Source: Gottfriedia solisilvae
GTDB lineage: Bacteria; Bacillota; Bacilli; Bacillales; Bacillaceae_G
NCBI RefSeq assembly: GCF_002128405.1
Contig: NZ_NETJ01000004.1
Coordinates: 496,001 to 560,000 of the forward strand
Reading direction: 5' to 3'
DNA length: 64,000 nucleotides
This document shows positions 46,971 through 56,644 of this stretch, in pieces; position 1 is the first letter of the stretch, and every line of letters begins with the position of its first letter. Position numbers and translations under genes: made by a program. The notes below the pieces were generated by a model. The model was not told the origin of the DNA. It did no database searches and saw only the letters and a list, made by a program, of their open reading frames with translations.

Positions 46971-46980
46971 CAAATCGTTA

Positions 46981-49284
46981 TTACTTTTGAATCGCTACTG
47001 TTAATTCTCCATTTTCAGGAATTGTCACTTCATTCCCATAAAGTTTTAATTGTAAAGTAGGACCAGTTTGTGTAATAACAACATTCGATTGATTAATTTC
47101 AATTGTTAAACGATGTTTACGATAGACAATTTTAAACGAGTAATTCGTCCAAGTGCTTGGAATAAATGGTGCAAAAGATAGTGTCTCATTTGCTGTACGC
47201 ATTCCAGCAAAGCCCTGTACAATCGCTAACCATGAACCAGTCATACTAGTAATATGAAGCCCATCTTCAGTATCGTTATTGTAATTATCAAGATCAAGCC
47301 TTGCAGTTCGATTATACATTTCATACGCCTTTTCTTCCATTCCTAATTCTGCAGCTAAAATGGAATGTACACAAGGTGATAGCGATGATTCATGTACTGT
47401 CATTGGCTCATAAAACTCAAAGTTACGGCGTTTTTCATCCATTGAGTATTGATCATTTAGGAAGTACATCCCTTGTAATACATCAGCTTGTTTTATAAAG
47501 CAACTACGAAGAATACGATCCCATGACCAGTTTTGGTTTAATGGACGATGTTCTGGTGCTAACTGATCTACAGTCATTAAATCTTTATCAAGGAATGTAT
47601 CATGTTGTACGAAAACATTCAATTCCTCATCATACGGGTAATACATTTTGTTGATTATATCTTGCCACTTTTCAATTTCTTCTTTAGTAATATTTAACCC
47701 ATTTACACGGCTTTCAAACCCATTGCTCTTTAAGTGCTGAATTACTTCTAATGTATACTCCAAAGTCCAGCTAGCAATTCGATTTGTATACCAGTTATTA
47801 TTCACATTATTTTCGTATTCATTTGGTCCAGTTACACCATGCATCATATATACATTTTTCTTTTTATTGTAATGCACTCGGTCAGCCCAAAATCTAGAAA
47901 TGCCGGTTAATACGTCTATCCCATATTCGTTTAAATACGCTTTATCGCCAGTATAATTCACATAATTATAGATACCATATGCAATTGCCCCATTACGATG
48001 AATTTCTTCAAACGTAATTTCCCACTCATTATGGCATTCAATACCCGTGAATGTAACCATTGGATATAATGCACCTTTTAGTCCTTGCTGTTTAGCATTA
48101 TGATAAGCGCCTTCTAATTGATTATGACGGTAAACTAGTAAGTTTCGTGAGACTTCCTGATTAGCAGTTGATAAATACAATGGAATTGCATAAGCTTCAG
48201 TATCCCAATACGTTGCTCCACCATATTTTTCACCTGTAAATCCTTTTGGACCGATATTTAATCGTGCATCTTCACCATAGTAAGTAGCAAATAACTGAAA
48301 TAAATTAAATCGAATACCTTGTTGCGCTTCAGCATCACCACTAATCATCACATCTGCAATATCCCAACGATCTAGCCAACCTTTTTTATGGTCTGCTAGT
48401 TCTGCTTCAAAACCATATGCTATTGCTTGTTCTACTACTAATTTTCCTTTTGTAACTAATTCATTTGCATCATAGTCTCGGTCTGTCGTTACTGCGACAT
48501 ATTTAACAAGACTGACGGATTCGCCTTTTGGTACATTAATAACAATTGTATTATCAACGTATTCTTCTTTTTCACTTTTTAAAATTGATGCTATTTTTGC
48601 ATTTTCAGTTTGTACTGTAATCCCCATCGTAGTTGCTACCTGGAATGTAGGCGAACCAAACGGATTATCTTTTGTTTTCATTTGAAGACTGCCAAAATAG
48701 TCTTCTACATTTCTATTAACTTCTACCCAGAAATCTTCATCGTAATTCGAATCCTCATTACGGATATCGCCATCTAAGTAAGGGACAAATGTAATGTCAC
48801 CAGTGTAATTTTTAGCCGTAACTGTATATTTAATGACAGCTAATTCCTTCTTAGCAACAGATAAGAAACGAATTACCTCAATGTCTGTTTCCTTTTCTCC
48901 GTGAACGACTGTAAACTTACGAGTTAATACACCATGTTGCATATCTAATTCTCTATAAAACTCTTTTACAACGGCAGTATTTAGATCGAGTTCTTCTCCA
49001 TCGATCAATACATTAATACCAATGAAGTTTGTTGAGTTGATTACTTTTCCAAAATAATTTGGGTACCCATTTTTCCACCATCCAACTCGCGTTTTATCTG
49101 GGAACCAAACTCCAGCCACATATGAGCCACGATGGAAATCGCCCGAATACTTCTCTTCAAAGTTTCCTCTCATTCCCATGTGACCGTTTCCTAAACTAAC
49201 CATACTTTCTGCAAGACGAAACTCTTCTTTATGCAATTCTGTTTCTACAATTTTCCATTCGTTTACATCAAATAGTCTTTTCAT
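46981..49284 (-). CDS. GH65 disaccharide phosphorylase (maltose phosphorylase type)
   Basis: Inverting phosphorylase that splits an alpha-linked glucose disaccharide with phosphate, giving beta-glucose-1-phosphate and glucose. The 767-residue protein has an N-terminal super-beta-sandwich, an (alpha/alpha)6 barrel and a C-terminal beta-sheet domain. The catalytic Glu is in [20 protein letters not shown]; the phosphate-binding His-Glu-Ser region is [10 protein letters not shown]. Start is ATG 49282-49284 after AGGTG. Maltose is the commonest substrate in Bacillus, but nigerose, kojibiose or trehalose are possible. No transporter is adjacent. A perfect cre site lies upstream. Confidence 0.92.
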   Translation of the reverse strand: MKRLFDVNEWKIVETELHKEEFRLAESMVSLGNGHMGMRGNFEEKYSGDFHRGSYVAGVWFPDKTRVGWWKNGYPNYFGKVINSTNFIGINVLIDGEELDLNTAVVKEFYRELDMQHGVLTRKFTVVHGEKETDIEVIRFLSVAKKELAVIKYTVTAKNYTGDITFVPYLDGDIRNEDSNYDEDFWVEVNRNVEDYFGSLQMKTKDNPFGSPTFQVATTMGITVQTENAKIASILKSEKEEYVDNTIVINVPKGESVSLVKYVAVTTDRDYDANELVTKGKLVVEQAIAYGFEAELADHKKGWLDRWDIADVMISGDAEAQQGIRFNLFQLFATYYGEDARLNIGPKGFTGEKYGGATYWDTEAYAIPLYLSTANQEVSRNLLVYRHNQLEGAYHNAKQQGLKGALYPMVTFTGIECHNEWEITFEEIHRNGAIAYGIYNYVNYTGDKAYLNEYGIDVLTGISRFWADRVHYNKKKNVYMMHGVTGPNEYENNVNNNWYTNRIASWTLEYTLEVIQHLKSNGFESRVNGLNITKEEIEKWQDIINKMYYPYDEELNVFVQHDTFLDKDLMTVDQLAPEHRPLNQNWSWDRILRSCFIKQADVLQGMYFLNDQYSMDEKRRNFEFYEPMTVHESSLSPCVHSILAAELGMEEKAYEMYNRTARLDLDNYNNDTEDGLHITSMTGSWLAIVQGFAGMRTANETLSFAPFIPSTWTNYSFKIVYRKHRLTIEINQSNVVITQTGPTLQLKLYGNEVTIPENGELTVAIQK

Positions 49285-49312
49285 TTTTTTCACCTATATA
49301 AATTATATTTGT

Positions 49313-49327
49313 TGTTAACGGTTTCAT
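49313..49327 (-). promoter_or_regulatory. cre site upstream of the GH65 gene
   Basis: On the minus strand ATGAAACCGTTAACA fits all fixed positions of the cre consensus WTGNAANCGNWNNCW. It lies 29 nt before the start codon, where CcpA would block transcription in glucose. Confidence 0.8.
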
Positions 49328-49331
49328 TTTT

Positions 49332-49346
49332 ATGCAACCGCTTTCG
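49332..49346 (+). promoter_or_regulatory. Second cre-like site upstream of the GH65 gene
   Basis: ATGCAACCGCTTTCG matches the cre consensus except for the last base. It lies 4 nt from the perfect site, so CcpA could bind at two adjacent sites. Confidence 0.5.
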
Positions 49347-49595
49347 TAAAATAGAAAAATTTTTTTGGATTACTCTGCTACAAATCCTATTATATAGCAT
49401 TTTTGAAAAAAAGAAATACTTATACATAACTTGTCGAAACGTTTTCATAGATTTGTATATTGTTTAGTAATCTAGCGAATGTTTTATTTTATTCTATATA
49501 AACCAGGAAAAGTCTAAAATTTAGTTGGTCTATGATAAAATTAATAGAAATTAATACATTACATCTGAATTCAATATATTCTGAGGAGCGATTAT

Positions 49596-50093
49596 ATGAC
49601 GGAAATGGTTCCTTTATTATTTAGATTATCGAGTAAAAAAATTGTCATCATCGGTGGAGGGAAAATTGCATTTCGTAAAGCGAAGACATTTGTTAAAAGT
49701 GGAGCAGCAATTACCATTATTAGCCCCCAAATCATTGAGGATTTCAAAGAATTCCCTTCTATAACACATATCAATAAAAGATTTGAAAAAGACGACATAA
49801 AAGAAGCTCATATCGTTATTACTGCAACTAATGATAAAGAGGTCAATCAATTTGTTAAAGAATGTACAACGGATTTTCAATGGTTTAATGATGTAAGTGA
49901 CCAAAAAAATAGTGATTTTCATACACCCGCTGTTGTGAGAAGAGGCGAACTAATCGTTTCTGTGTCAACCTCGGGGAAAAGCCCTATCCTTTCAAAAAAG
50001 TTAAAAAGTGAACTAGAAAACTATTTTGATGATCATTATGTCGAAATAGTGAAAACTTATGCAGATGATAGAAAAAAACCAGGTATTGAGTAA
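49596..50093 (+). CDS. Precorrin-2 dehydrogenase (siroheme synthase N-terminal type)
   Basis: NAD-dependent enzyme oxidising precorrin-2 to sirohydrochlorin, similar to YlnF and the N-terminal domain of CysG. The protein has 165 residues. A Rossmann fold is clear at IVIIGGGKIAFRKAKTFVKSGA, with NDVSDQKNSDFHTPAVVRRGELIVSVSTSG as the second family block, here split by residues. GAGGAG precedes the ATG. No uroporphyrinogen methyltransferase, chelatase or sulfite/nitrite reductase gene is nearby, so it acts with genes elsewhere. Confidence 0.9.
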   Translation: MTEMVPLLFRLSSKKIVIIGGGKIAFRKAKTFVKSGAAITIISPQIIEDFKEFPSITHINKRFEKDDIKEAHIVITATNDKEVNQFVKECTTDFQWFNDVSDQKNSDFHTPAVVRRGELIVSVSTSGKSPILSKKLKSELENYFDDHYVEIVKTYADDRKKPGIE

Positions 50094-50108
50094 TTCATTT
50101 ACCTGGTT
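50071..50108 (-). terminator. Terminator after topB, inside the end of the neighbouring gene
   Basis: Stem AACCAGGTA/TACCTGGTT (50077-50085 with 50100-50108) has a 14-nt loop. On the minus strand it continues into TTTTTTTC. One arm lies within the last codons of the convergent precorrin-2 dehydrogenase gene. Confidence 0.8.
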
Positions 50109-50153
50109 CAGTTTGTAGACAAAGTACTAAACCTAAGAGATTCAGACTGTTGA

Positions 50154-52334
50154 CTACTGTTTTTTTAATTTTGCCAACGCTTCTGCGAATGGATTATTAA
50201 ATGGTTCATCATCTTGCTTATTTTGTTGTTTTAAATATTTTTGTACATCTTTTTTCGAAACCTTACTGTTTTTCTCTTTTGATCGTCTTTCTTTAAAAGT
50301 AGAAAGTTTTTCACGGTGACCACATGAACAAACGAATATTTGCCCTTCACCTTCTCCTCTTAGCTCTAATCGTTTGAAACAGTTTGGGCATCTACTATTT
50401 GTTGATTGTGAAATAGTCTTTCTATGTCCACAATCCCTATCTTGACATACAAGCATCTTCCCTCTTTTTCCATTGACTTCAAGCATCAGTTTTCCACAAT
50501 CAGGACATTTCGTACTGCTCATATTATCATGCTTGAATGTTTGTTCTGTTTGCTTAATTTCTTTCACAGCATTAGAAGCAAATACTATCATGTCATTCAT
50601 AAATTCGTTTTTGGATAATGTTCCTTTTGAGATTGCTTGAAGTTTTTGTTCCCACTCTGCGGTTAATGCAGGTGATTTTAACTCCTCAGGCACTAAATTT
50701 AAAAGCTGTTTCCCTTTATTTGTGATAAAAATATCCTTACCTTTTTTCTCAATTAGGAAACTACTAAATAACTTTTCAATAATATCTGCTCGCGTTGCAA
50801 CAGTACCTAATCCGCCAGTTTCTCCGATTGTCTTCTTCAACTCATTACTTTCTCCAGACATGAATTGAACTGGATTCTCCATTGCACTTAATAAAGTAGC
50901 TTCATTAAAAAACGCAGGTGGTTTTGTTTGGCCCTTCGTTTCAATAAATCGAGACATTTCATAAGTCTCTTTTTGTTTAATGACTGGAAGCTTTTGCTCT
51001 TCTTTCTGATCCTGCTCTTCTTGATCTTGAAAAACTTCTTTCCAGCCAAGAGATTGTACTCTTTTCCCTTTCGCAATAAACGTTTCTTGTTCAGACTCAG
51101 CGATAACATTTGTTTGCTCATATTCAAATGGAGGAAGTAATACTGCTAAAAATCTACTGACAATTAATTCATAGATCTTATATTCTTTTGATGAAAGCTC
51201 ACTAAGTATGGGTGCTTCTTCAGTTGGAATGATTGCATGATGATCAGAAACCTTTGTATCATCTACAAATGATTTATTTACTTTAATCGGCTGATTTGTA
51301 AGCTTCATAATTATTTTTCCGTACGGCTTCATATTACACGCAAGTAATCTCTCTTTTAATGTATCAACTAAATCTGAAGACAAGTAGCGAGAGTCTGTAC
51401 GAGGATAAGTAACTATTTTATGATGCTCATATAGTTTTTGCATGATTGATAACGTTTCTTTAGGAGAAAAATTAAATCTTTTATTTGCCTCTCGTTGAAG
51501 CTCTGTTAAATCATACAACCCAGGTGCAAAAGTTTTTTTCTGACTAGTCGATACTTCTTTGACGATCAGTTGTTTGCCTTTTATTTTCTCTACTAGTTTT
51601 TGTAACTCTTCATTCGTTTTTATTTTTGTTTCCTTCGTTTTACTGTTTTGCCACGTAAACGTTACATTATTTGCGATTACTTGTAGTCCATAATATGTTT
51701 GCGGTTTAAATGATTTAATTTCCTTTTCTCGTTCATTAATCATAGAAAGGGTTGGAGATTGTACTCTTCCACAAGAAAGCTGAGCATTGTGCTTACATGT
51801 AAGGGCACGGGTAGCATTAATCCCAACAATCCAATCTGCTTCTGCTCTTGCTACTGCAGATTGAAATAAATTTTCATATTCTTTTCCACTTCTTAAGTTA
51901 CTAAATCCCTTTTTAACCGCTTTATCTGTCGCAGAAGAAATCCACAGTCTTTTGATTGGTTTATTCACCTTAGCCATTTGTAAAATCCATCTTGCTACAA
52001 GTTCACCTTCACGCCCCGCATCTGTAGCGATTACAATATCTGTTACATCTTTTCTTAATAATTGTGTTTTTACAGATTGAAACTGTTTACTCGTTTTTTT
52101 AATGACAATTAATTTTAATTTTTCAGGAATCATTGGTAAGTCTTCTAAATTCCAAGATTTATATTTATGGTCATACCCCTCAGGATCTGCCAATGTAACG
52201 AGATGGCCCAATGCCCACGTTACTATATACTTATTACCTTCTAAATAACCATTTCCTTTGCGATGACAGTCTAGTACCTTGGCGATATCTCTTGCAACTG
52301 AAGGTTTCTCAGCTAAAACAACCGTTTTACTCAT
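50154..52334 (-). CDS. topB: DNA topoisomerase III
   Basis: Type IA topoisomerase that passes single strands and decatenates DNA. The Toprim domain shows LAEKPSVARDIAKVL and DAGREGELVARW; the nucleophile Tyr is in KIVTYPRTDSRYLSSDL. The C-terminal 120 residues hold two zinc-ribbon-like segments (CPDCGKLM with CQDRDC, and CPNCFKRL with CSC) and a basic tail. The 726-residue length matches Bacillus TopB. It is a single gene, convergent with the precorrin-2 dehydrogenase gene. Confidence 0.96.
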   Translation of the reverse strand: MSKTVVLAEKPSVARDIAKVLDCHRKGNGYLEGNKYIVTWALGHLVTLADPEGYDHKYKSWNLEDLPMIPEKLKLIVIKKTSKQFQSVKTQLLRKDVTDIVIATDAGREGELVARWILQMAKVNKPIKRLWISSATDKAVKKGFSNLRSGKEYENLFQSAVARAEADWIVGINATRALTCKHNAQLSCGRVQSPTLSMINEREKEIKSFKPQTYYGLQVIANNVTFTWQNSKTKETKIKTNEELQKLVEKIKGKQLIVKEVSTSQKKTFAPGLYDLTELQREANKRFNFSPKETLSIMQKLYEHHKIVTYPRTDSRYLSSDLVDTLKERLLACNMKPYGKIIMKLTNQPIKVNKSFVDDTKVSDHHAIIPTEEAPILSELSSKEYKIYELIVSRFLAVLLPPFEYEQTNVIAESEQETFIAKGKRVQSLGWKEVFQDQEEQDQKEEQKLPVIKQKETYEMSRFIETKGQTKPPAFFNEATLLSAMENPVQFMSGESNELKKTIGETGGLGTVATRADIIEKLFSSFLIEKKGKDIFITNKGKQLLNLVPEELKSPALTAEWEQKLQAISKGTLSKNEFMNDMIVFASNAVKEIKQTEQTFKHDNMSSTKCPDCGKLMLEVNGKRGKMLVCQDRDCGHRKTISQSTNSRCPNCFKRLELRGEGEGQIFVCSCGHREKLSTFKERRSKEKNSKVSKKDVQKYLKQQNKQDDEPFNNPFAEALAKLKKQ

Positions 52335-52599
52335 ATATTACTCCTTAATATTTCACATTTTCTTTGTACTAACTTTATCATTTCTAAACGGATTATTCCA
52401 AACCCAAGCGGTCGGATCTACTTAGTTCTTATGTATAAGTGATGATTTGAAAGAAATATACTTTGTCTTTATCCACATATTTCAGTTCTTCTTCATAACT
52501 TTGTCCCTTCTAGCACATATTAACGTATATGATATTTTGGGTAATTCCAATTCATCATGTCTAAAGGTCATTTCAATTAATATGTCCAGGAGGATTTAT

Positions 52600-53784
52600 A
52601 TGAGCTATTTAATTGCGTTAGTAGGGTTAGTTGTTACGCTAGCTCTTGCATATATTGCTAGTACGAATCGGAAAATCATTAAAATTCGTCCGATTATCAT
52701 AATGATTGTTGTTCAAGTTATTTTGGCCTACCTATTCTTAAAAACAGTCATTGGTATTAAAATTATTCAAGCAATTGCTAAAGTGTTCGATAAGTTACTT
52801 CTATATGCAGCCGACGGGATTAACTTTGTTTTCGGTGGGGTCGCGAATGAAGGTGCATTTGTTTTCTTCTTAAATGTACTATTACCAATTGTTTTCATTT
52901 CCGTATTAATTGGAATTCTACAATATACAAGAATATTACCTTTCATAATGAAAGGTATCGGTTTACTTTTAAGTAAAATAAATGGCATGGGAAAATTGGA
53001 ATCATATAATGCCATAGCCTCCGCGATTGTCGGACAATCTGAAGTATTTATTACAGTCAAAAAACAACTAGGTCAATTAGCGCCTCATCGTCTCTATACT
53101 TTGTGTGCCTCTGCAATGTCGACTGTTTCAATGTCAATTGTTGGTGCATATATGACAATGATTGAACCACGTTATGTCGTAACTGCCATTATATTGAACT
53201 TATTCGGTGGTTTTATTATTTCATCAATTATTAATCCTTATGAAGTATCAGATGAAGAGGATATATTGGTTGTTCAAGATGAAGAAAAACAAACTTTTTT
53301 TGAAATGCTTGGAGAATACATTTTAGATGGTTTTAAAGTTGCTATTATTGTAGCTGCAATGTTAATTGGATTTGTTGCTCTGATCTCATTAATTAATAAT
53401 GTTTTTGATTTAATTTTCGGTATTACATTCCAAGAAATTCTAGGTTATGTTTTTGCACCAATTGCATTCTTAATGGGTATTCCATCATCAGATATCATCA
53501 AAGCTGGTGGCGTCATGGCTACCAAATTAGTTACAAATGAGTTCGTTGCAATGGATGCATTATCAAAAGTGGCCAAAAGCTTTTCTGCAAAAACGATTGG
53601 AATTATTTCAGTTTTTCTTGTTTCCTTTGCTAATTTCTCTTCAATTGGTATCATTGCCGGAGCAGTTAAAGGATTAAACGAAAAACAAGGTAATACCGTT
53701 GCACGATTTGGATTGAAGTTACTTTACGGGGCTACTTTAGTTAGTGTTTTATCAGCGATTATTGTTAGCTTGGTTCTGACATAA
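52600..53784 (+). CDS. Concentrative nucleoside transporter (NupC family)
   Basis: Sodium- or proton-driven nucleoside uptake protein of the CNT family, about 394 residues with ten helices. Family motifs are [16 protein letters not shown] and the later [15 protein letters not shown], which bind nucleoside and cation. AGGAGG lies 6 nt before ATG 52600. An in-frame start at 52447 adds 51 poorly coding residues and is rejected. It stands alone with its own terminator. Specificity for pyrimidine or purine nucleosides cannot be read. Confidence 0.93.
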   Translation: MSYLIALVGLVVTLALAYIASTNRKIIKIRPIIIMIVVQVILAYLFLKTVIGIKIIQAIAKVFDKLLLYAADGINFVFGGVANEGAFVFFLNVLLPIVFISVLIGILQYTRILPFIMKGIGLLLSKINGMGKLESYNAIASAIVGQSEVFITVKKQLGQLAPHRLYTLCASAMSTVSMSIVGAYMTMIEPRYVVTAIILNLFGGFIISSIINPYEVSDEEDILVVQDEEKQTFFEMLGEYILDGFKVAIIVAAMLIGFVALISLINNVFDLIFGITFQEILGYVFAPIAFLMGIPSSDIIKAGGVMATKLVTNEFVAMDALSKVAKSFSAKTIGIISVFLVSFANFSSIGIIAGAVKGLNEKQGNTVARFGLKLLYGATLVSVLSAIIVSLVLT

Positions 53785-54144
53785 GTAAAATAAGTAATTT
53801 GATGACGACAAGCATAAAGGGACGTTTCCCTTTATGCTTTTTTTGTTGGAATTTTATCATTTATACTCAGAATCACATTAAAAAGTTTACAACATAGAAA
53901 CATCCTATGACAAAATTAGAAACATTTAAATCATATGATACATACATCAAGATTTTAGGAGAGTGATCTGGAATAAAGAAAGAATCCTATTGTGATAATC
54001 ATGAGTGAAAGAATTAATGATGGTCATTTTTAGTTGATTATTTTTTTTGCAGAAATTTGACGTTTTATAATTCTAAAAAAATAAAGGATTTAAATAGATT
54101 AAGAGCAAATTTAGTAAGTAATTCCAATTATAAGGAGAGAGACA
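53785..54144. other. Intergenic region before the L,D-transpeptidase gene
   Basis: Apart from the terminator at 53811-53844 the 360-nt gap is AT-rich with no convincing ORF. A TATAAT at 54063-54070 may be a -10 box, but the matching -35 is poor. I see nothing else. Confidence 0.4.
53811..53844 (+). terminator. Terminator after the nucleoside transporter
   Basis: A perfect 12-bp stem AGCATAAAGGGA/TCCCTTTATGCT has a 4-nt loop and TTTTTTTG tail. Confidence 0.92.
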
Positions 54145-55725
54145 ATGACTAATAAGATCGTATCTGTGCTTCTCGGAATGTTTTTATTCCTTTTACCGAC
54201 TGCTAATGCTACTTCGTTCACTTCCAGTTTTACTGATAATGAGTTCTCTAAATATATAGATAATCTCACAATGAATACAACTGAAGCTGCTTACGGCCAA
54301 ACAATCGATATTGGGCTAACGACGAAGAAAAATTTTGGACATATATCTTTATTCTTTTCAAATGGAACAAAAAAGAATGAAGTAACTTTTATAAAAACAT
54401 CTGATAATTACTATTCTGGAAAAATAAAAATTACTAGCGACTTTGAAAAAGGAGTTTACCAACTTACATCTATTAAACTAGATGAACAAGATTTAACAAT
54501 GTCAGATAAACTGATTAAATATTCAATTGTAGACTTACCTACTCCTACTATTGATAAACTGTCAAATAAGTCAACATCTATTAAGGGAGTATTTCTTCCT
54601 AATAGTGAAGTTCAGATTTTAAAGAATAATACGCTTTTGAAAACTTTATCTACAAATTCAAGTGGTGAATATTCTTATGCAGTAAAACCTATTAAGGCTG
54701 GAACGAAAATTACTGTAATTGGTTTAAGTAACAATATTGAAAGTCAATCTACTACAATATTAGTCTCTGATTTAATCGCACCATCTGTATCGTCTATTTC
54801 TGCAGTTTCTGACCAGTCACAATATATCACTGGTAAGTCTGAAGCCTATGCAAATGTTAAGGTTTATAACGGTACGAAGCTAATTGGTAAGGGTGTCGTG
54901 ACTTCATATGGAAAATTTAACGTGAAAATCACTAAACAAAAAGCAAATGCTATTATCAAGGTCATTACAATTGATAAGAGTAACAATGAAAGTAAACCTT
55001 TATCAGTTCGTGTAATTGACCGTACAGCACCATCAGCTCCTTCGATTAAGTCTCTTAAAGAGAATGCAACGATAATTACTGGGAAAACAGAACCAAAAGC
55101 AACTGTTAAGCTATACGTTAATAATGGTTACGTTGCAAAAACAACAGCAAATAGTATTGGTACGTATTCATTTAGAGTAAGCAAGTTAAAAGCTTATGCT
55201 AGCATTAAAGTTACTTCTCAAGACTTAGCTGGAAATCAAAGTAAGCCTGCTACTATTGAGGTACAAAGCAATCAACCTATTTCAAATGGCCAGTTAATTA
55301 TTATTAATACCCAATCTAATAAACTATCATATTACAATAAAGGAAAACTTGTTAAAACATTTAGTGTAGCAACTGGTAAATCATCAACTCCTACACCAAC
55401 TGGTAAATTTAAAATCTTAAATAAAATTAAAAATCGACCTTGGTATAAAGAAAATATTCCTGGTGGTGATCCAAGAAATCCGCTTGGAAAACGTTGGATG
55501 GGATTAAGTGTGGGTGATTCTCCAGGAAACTCTTATGGAATCCACGGAAATAATAAGGAAAGCTCAATTGGAAAATCAGTTAGCAATGGTTGTATTCGTA
55601 TGCACAACAGCGAGATTGCATGGCTTTTTGAACAAATTCAAACAGGCACTACTGTTATCATTGCTAAATCTTCCAACTCTAATGGAAAAATCGCTCATTC
55701 ACATGGCATTTCGATTGCTTCATAA
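54145..55725 (+). CDS. Secreted L,D-transpeptidase with Ig-like repeats
   Basis: Predicted cell-wall enzyme of 526 residues. A signal peptide ends near ANATS (about residue 24). An N-terminal domain of about 110 residues is followed by three bacterial Ig-like repeats (about 132-210, 212-292, 294-376). Repeats 2 and 3 share ITGK(S/T)E and NVKVY/TVKLY strands. The C-terminal YkuD domain (382-510) has catalytic His and Cys483 in YGIHGN and SVSNGCIRMHN. It may form 3-3 crosslinks or modify the wall or spore cortex. Plain AAGGAGAG ribosome site. No membrane anchor or sorting signal is seen. Confidence 0.93.
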   Translation: MTNKIVSVLLGMFLFLLPTANATSFTSSFTDNEFSKYIDNLTMNTTEAAYGQTIDIGLTTKKNFGHISLFFSNGTKKNEVTFIKTSDNYYSGKIKITSDFEKGVYQLTSIKLDEQDLTMSDKLIKYSIVDLPTPTIDKLSNKSTSIKGVFLPNSEVQILKNNTLLKTLSTNSSGEYSYAVKPIKAGTKITVIGLSNNIESQSTTILVSDLIAPSVSSISAVSDQSQYITGKSEAYANVKVYNGTKLIGKGVVTSYGKFNVKITKQKANAIIKVITIDKSNNESKPLSVRVIDRTAPSAPSIKSLKENATIITGKTEPKATVKLYVNNGYVAKTTANSIGTYSFRVSKLKAYASIKVTSQDLAGNQSKPATIEVQSNQPISNGQLIIINTQSNKLSYYNKGKLVKTFSVATGKSSTPTPTGKFKILNKIKNRPWYKENIPGGDPRNPLGKRWMGLSVGDSPGNSYGIHGNNKESSIGKSVSNGCIRMHNSEIAWLFEQIQTGTTVIIAKSSNSNGKIAHSHGISIAS

Positions 55726-55741
55726 GTTGGTCGTAACATCC

Positions 55742-55776
55742 AGACTGTCCGGGTATGTCTCGGCAGTCTTTTTTTG
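55742..55776 (+). terminator. Terminator after the L,D-transpeptidase gene
   Basis: An 8-bp stem AGACTGTC/GGCAGTCT (one wobble) has a 12-nt loop. TTTTTTTG follows. Confidence 0.85.
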
Positions 55777-55904
55777 TACAAAAGTTGTACCATGTCTTCT
55801 ACATTTACTGCGCTGTACCAATCATATTTTCTGATAGCATTCTATTCATTTTTCATTAATAATAATTAGTAAAAAGGAAAATTCTAGAAAGGGGCTGGTT
55901 TGTT

Positions 55905-56540
55905 TTGAAAAAATTTCTACCTTTATTGATTCTCGTGTTTGGCTTGTTCTATATTTTTTTCATACCTTCTGAACCAATTGGTATCAAAATTTTATTTAAA
56001 TTAATTCCCATGCTATTAATTTTGTATTTTGCTTTTTCTTTGAAGCCTGTTCAGTCATCGAAGTATCGTACACTCATCATCACTGGTTTATTTTTTTGTA
56101 TGATTGGTGATGGTACGTTAATTTGGTTTGTCATTGGTTTAAGTGCCTTTTTAATTGGACATCTATTTTACACAGCAGGTTTTATTTCAAGTTGGAATTA
56201 CTCAAATAAACGGATGTTATCAATTATCCCTATTGCCATATATGCTTTTTTAATGTGTTCCAATATAACGGCAGCGTTAATAGATAAAGGGGATCGTGGT
56301 TTAATCATTCCAGTGATTGCTTATACAATTGCTATTTCTACGATGGTATTTACTGCTATCATGACTGGGAATAAATGGGCAATTATCGGTAGCGTTTTAT
56401 TTATTATCTCTGACTCTATTCTTTCGTGGGATCTATTTGTACAAACCGTTCGTTATAATCATGAATTGATTATGATTACATACTATAGTGCGCAATTTTT
56501 AATCGCTAGAAGTATATTATCGTTAAAATCTACCGCATAA
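55905..56540 (+). CDS. YhhN family membrane protein (lysoplasmalogenase-like)
   Basis: 211-residue membrane protein with about eight helices in the YhhN/TMEM86 family. Some members hydrolyse the vinyl-ether bond of lysoplasmalogens. The conserved acidic sites are CMIGDGTLIW and IISDSILSWDLF, and YYSAQFLIARS ends the core. The start is TTG at 55905; GAAAGGGG lies about 12 nt upstream, a little far. Plasmalogens are not known from aerobic Bacillus, so the real substrate may differ. Confidence 0.87.
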   Translation: MKKFLPLLILVFGLFYIFFIPSEPIGIKILFKLIPMLLILYFAFSLKPVQSSKYRTLIITGLFFCMIGDGTLIWFVIGLSAFLIGHLFYTAGFISSWNYSNKRMLSIIPIAIYAFLMCSNITAALIDKGDRGLIIPVIAYTIAISTMVFTAIMTGNKWAIIGSVLFIISDSILSWDLFVQTVRYNHELIMITYYSAQFLIARSILSLKSTA

Positions 56541-56644
56541 TATTTTACTTTCAAATACAGAACAAACTAAAATAAACTAGTAAGCTTAATCGTTAAACTA
56601 GTAAATGTAAGCGCATTTTTACATGTAGAAAAGGAGCTATTCAA

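Noticed and set aside
49433-49447. Third cre-like site upstream of the GH65 gene
   Set aside because: GTCGAAACGTTTTCA misses two fixed positions of the consensus, and perfect and near-perfect sites lie closer to the gene.
52447-52599. Extended N-terminus of the nucleoside transporter
   Set aside because: The added 51 residues are not conserved-looking and AGGAGG lies directly before the ATG at 52600.
53907-53966. Short frame of 19 codons beginning ATGACAAAATTAG
   Set aside because: No ribosome site and no recognisable peptide features.
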